This document shows, in pieces, positions 1-4,814 of a stretch of DNA of 5,149 nt. Each line of letters begins with the position of its first letter. Positions within the stretch are counted from its first letter, which is position 1. Source of the DNA: Ponticaulis sp. Its GTDB lineage: Bacteria > Pseudomonadota > Alphaproteobacteria > Caulobacterales > Hyphomonadaceae. Position numbers and translations under genes: made by a program. Location: NCBI GenBank assembly GCA_002699325.1, contig PABS01000079.1:1159-6307 (forward strand). Direction: 5' to 3'. The notes beneath the pieces were generated by a model. The model was not told where the DNA came from, did not search any database, and was given only the letters and a program-made list of their open reading frames with translations.

Positions 1-447
1 GCTTCCCAGGAGCGCAAGAATGCCGAGCGCAAAGGCGATATCCGTTGCGGCGGGGATCGCCCAGCCATCAATGTTGGCACCGGCATCCCGGTTCAGCAGC
101 ACGAAAATGATCGCGGGAATTGCCATACCGCCAACCGCTGCCATGAAAGGCAACGAGATCTTGTCCAGTGATGACAGCTGGCCCTGAAGGACCTCTCTTT
201 TGATCTCCAGACCAATCAGAAAGAAAAACACGGCCATCAGGCCGTCATTGATCCAGAGAACCAGGGGCTTGTCGATAATCAGGGAGCCAACGCTCACCTG
301 CATGGGAGTTGTCAGAAAGCCATCATAGGCGCTCGCCAGCAGCGAGTTGTTTGCAAAGACTGCCAGCACAGTAGCCGCAATCAATAGAAGTCCTGCAGAC
401 GGAGCCCATTCGAAAAACTCAATGGCGCGTTTGAAAACCCGGGTCAT
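1..447 (-). CDS. nhaA: Na+/H+ antiporter NhaA, N-terminal part (runs off left edge)
   Basis: Translating the minus strand from the ATG at 447-445 gives 149 codons open to the window edge. They encode the first third or so of an NhaA antiporter, an inner-membrane protein that exchanges cytoplasmic Na+ (or Li+) for external protons in salt and alkaline-pH homeostasis. Family signatures are clear: WIND near residue 66, [13 protein letters not shown] at about 74-86, and [15 protein letters not shown] at about 128-142. The Asp in ATDIAFALG (residue 136) corresponds to Asp133 of E. coli NhaA. The ion-binding Asp pair (E. coli 163/164) would lie beyond the left edge, so activity cannot be judged. 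The start is fixed by AAGGAGA (459-453 on the minus strand), six bases before the ATG. An intrinsic terminator lies just upstream of that site, so expression is probably attenuated. No frameshift is seen in the visible part. Confidence 0.96.
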   Translation of the reverse strand, partial: MTRVFKRAIEFFEWAPSAGLLLIAATVLAVFANNSLLASAYDGFLTTPMQVSVGSLIIDKPLVLWINDGLMAVFFFLIGLEIKREVLQGQLSSLDKISLPFMAAVGGMAIPAIIFVLLNRDAGANIDGWAIPAATDIAFALGILALLGS

Positions 448-452
448 TCGCG

Positions 453-459
453 TCTCCTT
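453..459 (-). promoter_or_regulatory. Ribosome binding site of nhaA
   Basis: The minus strand reads AAGGAGA here, six bases before the nhaA ATG. It follows the T-tract of the leader terminator almost directly, so termination at that tract would remove both the ribosome binding site and the gene from the transcript. Confidence 0.8.
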
Positions 460-461
460 TC

Positions 462-494
462 AAAAAAATGGCGAGACTGAGGGGCCAGTCTCGC
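462..494 (-). terminator. Intrinsic terminator (attenuator) in the nhaA leader
   Basis: On the minus strand a perfect 9-bp stem GCGAGACTG / CAGTCTCGC (494-486 and 479-471) closes a six-base loop GCCCCT. It is followed by CA and seven Ts (468-462). This is a canonical Rho-independent terminator for minus-strand transcription only, since there is no T-run on the other side. It sits between the leader region and the nhaA ribosome binding site, not after a gene, which is the layout of a transcription attenuator. An upstream segment can pair with its loop and 3' arm, giving an alternative antiterminated fold. Confidence 0.85.
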
Positions 495-540
495 AGGTTA
501 AGGGGTGAGGCGGGATGGACGAGGCTGGGCCCCCGTCTCA
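472..540 (-). promoter_or_regulatory. Antiterminator competing with the nhaA leader terminator
   Basis: On the minus strand, GAGAC-GGGGGCC (539-528) is complementary to GGCCCCT-CA-GTCTC, the loop and 3' arm of the terminator hairpin (486-473). This gives about 12 pairs (one of them G-U) with a two-base bulge, against nine in the terminator stem. The two folds share the same bases and cannot coexist. The intervening stretch is pyrimidine-rich and largely unpaired by eye. Whatever sequesters or frees 539-528 would set nhaA read-through. The pairing is read directly from the sequence; its role is inferred. Confidence 0.6.
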
Positions 541-549
541 TTGGAAGGA

Positions 550-705
550 TCAGGTGGCGGAACGCCCCGGCTCCAGGCTGTTCGGCATTGCGGCACCCGG
601 TCTGGTTGGCGGGTCGCCATTCACCCGGTTGGCTACGGGACGGGAAAATCGTTGCCGAAACGCCTTTCTCCTGCGGATGATGAAGCGGGCACGACTACGA
701 CGCAT
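550..705 (-). CDS. Candidate Arg-rich leader peptide upstream of nhaA (51 aa)
   Basis: A 51-codon minus-strand ORF starts at ATG 705-703 and stops at TGA 552-550. A strong Shine-Dalgarno AAAAGGAG (720-713 on the minus strand) lies seven bases before the ATG. The peptide begins MRRSRARFIIRRRK; 10 of its first 22 residues are Arg plus one Lys, and 13 of 51 are Arg overall. The Arg codons mix CGT, CGC, AGG, AGA, CGG and CGA. It has no signal peptide or membrane segment and matches no family I recognise. It ends nine bases before the antiterminator arm, so a translating or stalled ribosome could influence terminator choice. It may be a regulatory leader peptide, a true small basic protein, or a chance ORF lying over a structured RNA leader. 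Start signals are good; coding function is unproven. Confidence 0.45.
   Translation of the reverse strand: MRRSRARFIIRRRKAFRQRFSRPVANRVNGDPPTRPGAAMPNSLEPGRSAT
573..629 (-). ncRNA. Possible structured RNA element (aptamer-like) in the nhaA 5' leader
   Basis: The minus strand carries two copies of ACCGGGTG (629-622 and 601-594), 28 bases apart in phase. The first can form a hairpin CGGGT / ACCCG (627-623 with 614-610). The second lies inside a CCAG / CTGG closing pair (605-602 with 576-573). Together with the downstream terminator/antiterminator this resembles an expression platform preceded by an aptamer. Riboswitch classes that sense Li+ or Na+ are known upstream of nhaA-type genes (the nhaA-I and nhaA-II motifs respond to Li+). 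I cannot match either consensus from memory, so the class is left open. The segment overlaps the candidate leader ORF, and one of the two readings may be wrong. Confidence 0.3.
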
Positions 706-750
706 TTTTGATCTCCTTTTCTGTTGCCTGATTGAAATGGAGATGCTCCT

Positions 751-790
751 TTGATTATTCTAATATAAAGAATTCAGATTATTGATCGGA
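751..790. promoter_or_regulatory. AT-rich divergent promoter region with LysR-type dyad
   Basis: This AT-rich stretch between the LysR gene and the nhaA leader is the likely home of both divergent promoters. It contains the 17-bp inverted repeat ATTCT-N7-AGAAT (757-773), which includes the T-N11-A pattern typical of LysR-family operators. On the minus strand TAGAAT (5 of 6 to the -10 consensus) overlaps the dyad, though no good -35 accompanies it. The heptamer GATTATT occurs twice (753-759 and 777-783). The LysR product of the adjacent gene is the natural candidate to bind here, repressing itself and possibly controlling the nhaA leader transcript. This is inferred from position. Confidence 0.4.
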
Positions 791-801
791 AATTACGATA
801 G

Positions 802-1716
802 ATGAGACCCACGCTACGCCAGCTCTCCTATTTGATTGCTATCGCTGAAACAGGCCGGTTCGGCGAAGCAGCACGTCGGCTGAATGTCAGTCAGTCGAGC
901 CTTTCTGTTCAAATTGCGGACATGGAGGCAGAGCTCGGCGCTCATCTGATTGAGCGCGGGCGTCATGGCGCCCTCATCACCCCTGCTGGGAAGGATGTCG
1001 TGGTACAGGCGCGTTTAATTTTGAGGGAAGTCGAGGAACTCAAAGCGATTGCACGCCAAAGTGAACATGAGTTTTCAGGACGTCTGAACCTCGGTGTCCT
1101 GCCGTCAATCGGCCCCTACCTTCTCCCGTCCGTCACCCGGCATCTCCATGAGCGGTTTCCCCAGCTCCGTCTTGCCGTGCGCGAAGAACGCACGATAGAT
1201 CTCGATCAGCATCTGATCGACGGGAATTTTGATCTGATCATTTCCACTGTGGAGGATCATCCCGAAGCTGAAACAGCCTTTTTGTTTCGCGAGGAACTCT
1301 GGGTATGCGCGGCGCCTGACGACCCGCTCAGCTCCAGCTCAGATCCGGTTGATCTCGAAGACCTCAAACACCACGCTTTTATCTCACTTGGCGCAGGTCA
1401 CAGGCTGAGCTTGCTGGTGCGCGAGCTCGCGACCATGGTGGGGACACATGTGAGTACGGAATATGAGGGCACCAGTCTTGATGCTGTCCGGCAGATGGCC
1501 GTCATGGGAGCCGGCATTGCCATTCTGCCAAGTCTTTATGCGCTGTCAGAAGCCCGGCGGGACCCGCATCTGGTCATTCGGCGCATCAACCATACAAAGG
1601 CAGAACGAAAGATCGCCCTATGCTGGCGGCGCACATCTGCCCTGTCGGACCGCTATCGCTCGCTGGCAGAAGAGTTCTCGAAAACAGCAAATACGATCTT
1701 AGACCCGAAGGCCTGA
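802..1716 (+). CDS. LysR-family transcriptional regulator, OxyR-like but lacking the sensing cysteines
   Basis: 304 residues, the usual LysR length. The N-terminal winged helix-turn-helix covers about residues 3-62 (GRFGEAARRLNVSQSSLSVQ, then a dimer-helix start). The effector domain opens with LGVLPSIGPYLLP at about 97-109, close to the LIPTVGPYLLP of OxyR, and GTSLDAVRQMAVMGAGIAILPS (about 223-244) also matches the OxyR pattern. At the position where OxyR has its peroxidatic Cys (Gly-His-Cys) this protein has Gly-His-Arg (199-201), and no Cys occupies the resolving position. Its only cysteines are at about 169 and 274. It is therefore unlikely to sense peroxide by a disulfide switch. Its divergence from nhaA suggests a regulator of that leader and of itself, functionally like E. 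coli NhaR though not similar to it in sequence. The ATG start has only a weak GGA upstream. Its stop abuts the next gene's stop tail to tail. Confidence 0.9.
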   Translation: MRPTLRQLSYLIAIAETGRFGEAARRLNVSQSSLSVQIADMEAELGAHLIERGRHGALITPAGKDVVVQARLILREVEELKAIARQSEHEFSGRLNLGVLPSIGPYLLPSVTRHLHERFPQLRLAVREERTIDLDQHLIDGNFDLIISTVEDHPEAETAFLFREELWVCAAPDDPLSSSSDPVDLEDLKHHAFISLGAGHRLSLLVRELATMVGTHVSTEYEGTSLDAVRQMAVMGAGIAILPSLYALSEARRDPHLVIRRINHTKAERKIALCWRRTSALSDRYRSLAEEFSKTANTILDPKA

Positions 1717-2142
1717 TCAGAGTTTGATCTGACCGCGCTTGGCGAGTTTTTTCTCGATCAGCTTCATGTTCTTGCGGTGGCTTTTGAAGCCGAAGTCGAG
1801 AAAGTCACCCAAAAGCGGGACCAGGCCAACGACAAAGTCGACGCCCAGATTCCCCATCATCTGTGCTTTGGTACCCCACCCCATGCCCAGCTTGTCGGCA
1901 AGCCGGATGTGGTACATGCCCATGGCGGAGGTGAACAGGTCCCCCACACCGGGCACCAGGCCGATAATACCGTCCAGGCCGATACCAATACCAGCGATGT
2001 GGAACCGATCGTCCATCAGACGCGCAAGGCCTCTAGCCTGCTCAAGATGCTTTACTTGCTCGTCTGTGAGCGCCTGATCGGGGTCGATGATTTCCATATC
2101 ACCAGTGTATGTGCTTGATGTCATAGAGGCGCAACGCTCCAT
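1717..2142 (-). CDS. DUF4112 domain-containing protein
   Basis: A 141-residue protein whose centre matches the DUF4112 family, of unknown function. The hallmark is a duplicated motif: GIGLDGIIGLVPGVGD at about 53-68 and VDFVVGLVPLLGDFLDFGFK at about 101-120. Each is a short hydrophobic hairpin-like segment ending in Gly-Asp, which suggests membrane association. The tail is Lys-rich (about 122-140). The start is uncertain: ATG 2142, ATG 2124 (residue 7) and ATG 2097 (residue 16) are all possible and none has a well-placed Shine-Dalgarno; the conserved domain begins near residue 38, after all three. The 2124 start overlaps the stop of a small upstream ORF in an ATGA arrangement. The stop codon lies directly against the stop of the convergent LysR gene with no spacer, so the two genes must end transcription inside each other or read through. 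Confidence 0.85.
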   Translation of the reverse strand: MERCASMTSSTYTGDMEIIDPDQALTDEQVKHLEQARGLARLMDDRFHIAGIGIGLDGIIGLVPGVGDLFTSAMGMYHIRLADKLGMGWGTKAQMMGNLGVDFVVGLVPLLGDFLDFGFKSHRKNMKLIEKKLAKRGQIKL

Positions 2143-2306
2143 TCGCGTGAGAGTTGCTGAGGAATTTGGGATTTATCGATCTGCCCGCTCATCCGGACCA
2201 AAAGCTGCCGACCCGTAAGGTTCTCCACAACTGGTTTCAGCGTTAGGGGCTTTTCTTTCCCGCAAATCGCGTCATTCACAGCCTTGTCTTGTTTGCTGCT
2301 GTTCAA
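2121..2306 (-). CDS. Possible small ORF upstream of DUF4112 gene (up to 61 aa)
   Basis: The minus strand is open from TTG 2306 (or GTG 2279) to TGA 2123-2121. The stop overlaps an in-frame ATG of the DUF4112 gene as ATGA, a common sign of translational coupling. Third codon positions are about 59 percent G/C by my count, which is not decisive. The predicted peptide is mixed and hydrophilic, with no recognisable domain, signal peptide or membrane segment. There is no ATG start with a good Shine-Dalgarno: the TTG start has only a distant AGG, and GTG 2279 has AAGG too close. The alternative is that this is simply the DUF4112 5' region. I consider it more likely non-coding than coding. Confidence 0.18.
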   Translation of the reverse strand: MNSSKQDKAVNDAICGKEKPLTLKPVVENLTGRQLLVRMSGQIDKSQIPQQLSREWSVAPL

Positions 2307-2318
2307 CGCAAACAGAAC
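2291..2318. repeat. Nested inverted repeats in the DUF4112/DUF4272 divergent gap
   Basis: Three overlapping dyads occur: GTTTGC-N11-GCAAAC (2291-2313), CTGTT-N7-AACAG (2299-2315) and GTTC-N10-GAAC (2301-2318). They lie about 110 bases before the DUF4272 start and about 150 before the DUF4112 start, where an operator for either gene could sit. No T-tract follows, so this is not a terminator. The rest of the 282-base gap (2143-2424) shows no strong promoter hexamers; TATATT near 2359-2364 is a weak -10 candidate for the plus-strand operon. Confidence 0.25.
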
Positions 2319-2424
2319 CTGCGAAAATAAATTCCCGCGGAAATAGGAATCCTGCCATTATATTGCCGCGAGTGTCCGCAAACTTAAGCGGAAAAGCGTA
2401 GAAAATTATGTTGTCGGAGTGCTC

Positions 2425-3180
2425 ATGAGTTGGTTCAGCCGAATGTTTGGCAAGCTTACCAACCCGAAAAGCAAATACGTAACGCCCGGGCTGGAAGACG
2501 GGACCGGAGAGGGTCCGCCCGCCAGTGATGTTGCCGAACAGGCAGAGCGCGTTGCCCGTGTTGAAGAACGTTTGCGCGGTGAAGGTGTGCCCTTCAATCC
2601 GGATATGGAACCGGTGGAAGCTGAAAGCACCGTTCAGGTGCGCGACCGGCATGAGGTTGCTGACAGGCTCATGGCGCTGACACTCGCGGCCATGAAGGGC
2701 GACGGCATGGATCATGATATCATCCAGGAAATCGTCGCCGAACGGGATGCGCGGAAATACTTCACCCCGACAGAGCTGGCCTATATCGACAATCCCACTC
2801 CTTCAGAGCAGGAAAATATCCGTTTTGCCTGGCGATTTGAGTCCGCCTGGACTCTGATTTGGGTGCTGCGTCTCGTCCGCGAGCCACTCACCACCCCGCG
2901 CAATACCTGCGATGTTGATCGCATTATCGCCATTGTACGCGACACAGATAATCTGGCTGCGCTTGCCTGCCGTCCGGACAATGCCACGCTCGACAAGCTG
3001 GAGCTCTTTCGCCGCTATCACTGGGCCGTCTGCCAGGCACTCGAGAATGGTCAGAACATCCCCTCACATCTCGATGCGAATGTGACCCGCGAGCGGTTTC
3101 ATGCCCTGAGCTGGTATACGCGCCAGCCCGGGTTCGAAACCTGGGACGGTGATACAGAGACGAGCGTGGCTCGGAACTGA
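2425..3180 (+). CDS. DUF4272 domain-containing protein
   Basis: A 251-residue cytoplasmic protein of unknown function. The frame is open further up to a GTG at 2419, but ATG 2425 is preferred because GGAG (2416-2419) lies five bases before it. After a basic, low-complexity N-terminus (1-65), the DUF4272 domain spans about 73-246. It has the arginine/aspartate-rich helix with ADRLMAL (79-85), the PTELAY segment (115-120), the conserved tryptophan helix FAWRFESAWTLIWVL (134-148) with its downstream Pro, and the closing TRERFHALSW (221-230) and WDGDTET (240-246), which match the family's usual ending. There is no signal peptide or membrane segment. It stands 40 bases before the DUF4105 gene on the same strand, so the two are probably co-transcribed. 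A functional link between them is possible but not shown. Confidence 0.85.
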   Translation: MSWFSRMFGKLTNPKSKYVTPGLEDGTGEGPPASDVAEQAERVARVEERLRGEGVPFNPDMEPVEAESTVQVRDRHEVADRLMALTLAAMKGDGMDHDIIQEIVAERDARKYFTPTELAYIDNPTPSEQENIRFAWRFESAWTLIWVLRLVREPLTTPRNTCDVDRIIAIVRDTDNLAALACRPDNATLDKLELFRRYHWAVCQALENGQNIPSHLDANVTRERFHALSWYTRQPGFETWDGDTETSVARN

Positions 3181-3220
3181 ACCTGCCGTGCCCGCTTTAC
3201 GCGAAGGCGTAGTCAGCCAG

Positions 3221-4309
3221 ATGGGCGAAACTTTGGAAAAAATCCGGACATTCATTTTCCACCCGGTGGCCCGAACCATCGGTCAGCTCTTTCTTGCGGC
3301 TCTGATCATCTGGGGCGCGATCATCGTCGCTGGCGGATTGTTTTACTGGGTTGGCTGGAACGAAGTTATTCGCGGCATAGCTGGCCTGCTCGCATTCCCG
3401 CTGATTTTCTCACTCTGGTTCTGGCCAGGCCCGAACAGATGGCGCAGGCGCATGTATGTTGCCGGCATATTTCTGGTCTTCTTCTCGGCCTATTTCACCA
3501 AGTCACCACCCGAACAGAACTGGGTCGATCTGCATGAGCAGCGGGCCTATGCTGAGTTTGATGGCGATCTGGTGACCATCCATAATTTCCGTGATGCCGC
3601 GTTTCGCGAAGAAACCGTCGCTGACGTGGTCTGGACCGAGAAGACGTTCGACCTCTCTCAACTCCAGACGGCTCAGTTCATTGAACAGCCATTTGGCGAC
3701 AATCCGATCCAGGTCCACATTTTCATCACCTTCGGTTTTTCAAATGGCGAACACCTTGCCGTTTCAGTGGAAGCCCGGCGCACAAACTGGCAGACCTTCC
3801 AACCGATTGGCGGCTTCTTCCGCCATTTCGAGACCTTTCCCGTCTTCGGTACAGAGCGTGATGTGATCGGCAAGCGGCTCGCGGCGGACCCGCCACTCAC
3901 AATGTATTTTCATGATGTCCAGGCCGACCCGGAAACCCTTCAGATCTGGCTGCGAAACCTTCTGGAGTTTTCCACCGAACTGCATGAAGAACCGCATTTC
4001 TACAACACGTTGAGCGAGAGCTGCTTTACCGGCCTCACCAGGCAAAGCCCTGCCATCCGGCAGAGTATTCCGTTCTGGGATGTGCGACGCTGGATTCCCG
4101 GATACATCCTGCCGCTCATGCGCGATCATGGCATTGTCGATGACAGTCTGCCGCTCGAAGAGATGCGGGCGCAAAACAAACTACCCGGTGATTTGCGCGA
4201 TCCGCGATCATTTGAAACCGATCAGGCTTTCAGCGCCTATCTGCGTGAGCAAATGGCAGAGGCTAGGCCCGAAGATCCTTCGCCGAATCCAGACAGAAGT
4301 GAGATGTGA
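3221..4309 (+). CDS. DUF4105 (Lnb N-terminal periplasmic-type) membrane protein
   Basis: A 362-residue protein from ATG 3221. The frame stays open back to GTG 3149, which would overlap the DUF4272 gene; neither start has a strong Shine-Dalgarno, but the hydrophobic N-terminus fits ATG 3221. Three transmembrane segments lie at about 17-45, 48-68 and 79-92. A DUF4105 domain follows at about 105-305, probably periplasmic. Family landmarks are VTIHNFRD (118-125), HIFITFGFSNGEHLAVSVEARR (166-187), GGFFRHFETFPVFGTERDVIGKR (197-219), and FYNTLSESCFTGL (260-272). In the family the last motif is YNtLt-NC, with a conserved Cys (here C268) and an upstream His (here H166), a likely thiol catalytic pair. 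Relatives include Lnb, a lipoprotein N-acyltransferase described in Bacteroides. An acyltransferase or hydrolase role here is inference. Its 3' end overlaps the convergent Lrp gene by 47 bases. Confidence 0.85.
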   Translation: MGETLEKIRTFIFHPVARTIGQLFLAALIIWGAIIVAGGLFYWVGWNEVIRGIAGLLAFPLIFSLWFWPGPNRWRRRMYVAGIFLVFFSAYFTKSPPEQNWVDLHEQRAYAEFDGDLVTIHNFRDAAFREETVADVVWTEKTFDLSQLQTAQFIEQPFGDNPIQVHIFITFGFSNGEHLAVSVEARRTNWQTFQPIGGFFRHFETFPVFGTERDVIGKRLAADPPLTMYFHDVQADPETLQIWLRNLLEFSTELHEEPHFYNTLSESCFTGLTRQSPAIRQSIPFWDVRRWIPGYILPLMRDHGIVDDSLPLEEMRAQNKLPGDLRDPRSFETDQAFSAYLREQMAEARPEDPSPNPDRSEM

Positions 4310-4706
4310 TGCTCCGCACCTGCGGCAGCATTCCCAAAGTGTCAGAGTGGAAGCTCTTATATGCTTCCAGACTGCCCACTTCCACGCGCAATAAGTATTC
4401 CACCGAGCCAGTAATATTGTGGCATTCGCGAACTTCAGGAGCGCGTGCCATAGCCTGCTCGAAGGCCTGCGCATCCTTCTTAAGCTGACCACCCAGCCCG
4501 ACCATCACAAACACCGTCATCGCCGTGCCGAGCTTGGAGCGATCCAGCACAGCGCGATAGCTTTTGATAATTCCGGAGCGCTCGAGTTCCTGCACGCGGC
4601 GGAGACAGGCAGAGGCTGACAGACCCACGCGACTCGCCAGCTCGGCATTGCTCACGCGGCCATCCACCTCGAGCTCTGACAATATTCTTTCGTTAATAGC
4701 GTCCAT
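4263..4706 (-). CDS. Lrp/AsnC-family transcriptional regulator (KynR-like by context)
   Basis: 147 residues, typical Lrp/AsnC size. It opens with MDAINERILSELEVDGRVSNAEL and has a helix-turn-helix at about 18-45 (LASRVGLSASACLRRVQELE). A linker (IIKSYRAVLDRSKLG, 46-60) follows. The RAM ligand-binding/oligomerisation domain spans about 64-138, with the characteristic ITGSVEYLLRVEV (98-110), a position that in Lrp proteins contacts amino-acid effectors. The gene diverges from an indoleamine 2,3-dioxygenase gene across 108 bases. In Pseudomonas the Lrp-family protein KynR responds to kynurenine and controls kynurenine-pathway genes, so a similar local role is likely here, though not provable from this sequence. 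The start ATG 4706 has a weak GAAG seven bases upstream. The 3' end overlaps the DUF4105 gene antisense by 47 bases. Confidence 0.92.
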   Translation of the reverse strand: MDAINERILSELEVDGRVSNAELASRVGLSASACLRRVQELERSGIIKSYRAVLDRSKLGTAMTVFVMVGLGGQLKKDAQAFEQAMARAPEVRECHNITGSVEYLLRVEVGSLEAYKSFHSDTLGMLPQVRSITSHFCLDSAKDLRA

Positions 4707-4717
4707 AACCGTACTTC

Positions 4718-4804
4718 ATTGCGCTATTGCAGCCTTCAAAACTCGAATCGCAAGGATATTCGGGCAGAAGACGCGTATAATTGACTTCATCGACCACCAG
4801 TCAA
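4718..4804. promoter_or_regulatory. Divergent promoter/operator region between Lrp and IDO genes
   Basis: A perfect TATAAT (4776-4781) lies 33 bases before the dioxygenase ATG, with no good -35 at the right distance, as expected for an activator-dependent promoter. Over the place where a -35 would lie is a 19-bp dyad CGAAT-N9-ATTCG (4744-4762). On the other strand TTGACT (4804-4799) followed 17-18 bases later by ATTATA/TTATAC could serve the Lrp gene. The direct repeat ATTGC-N3-ATTGC (4718-4730) lies close to the Lrp start. The dyad and the repeat are candidate sites for the Lrp-family product; this assignment is inference. Confidence 0.4.
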
Positions 4805-4814
4805 GAGGCAAATC

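Noticed and set aside
468..754. Three overlapping plus-strand ORFs of 68-79 codons
   Set aside because: They are in different frames across the nhaA leader, lack ribosome binding sites and recognisable domains, and the functional signals (terminator, Shine-Dalgarno) are on the minus strand.
802..1716. Naming the LysR gene oxyR or nhaR
   Set aside because: The OxyR sensing cysteines are missing, and the sequence does not resemble E. coli NhaR despite the neighbour; no symbol is justified.
1717..1732. Small inverted repeat TCAGA-N6-TCTGA at the lysR/DUF4112 junction as a terminator
   Set aside because: Only five pairs, AT-containing, and no T-tract on either side.
1739..2118. Two plus-strand ORFs of about 112 codons
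   Set aside because: They are antisense shadows of the DUF4112 gene, whose duplicated motif is unambiguous.
2301..2318. LexA (SOS) box
   Set aside because: The alphaproteobacterial LexA box is GTTC-N7-GTTC as a direct repeat; here the half-sites are inverted and spaced by ten bases.
2272..2715. 147-codon minus-strand ORF
   Set aside because: It is antisense to the DUF4272 gene and the gap before it, with no family features or Shine-Dalgarno.
3764..4174. 136-codon minus-strand ORF
   Set aside because: It is a shadow inside the DUF4105 gene; the plus-strand frame carries all family motifs.
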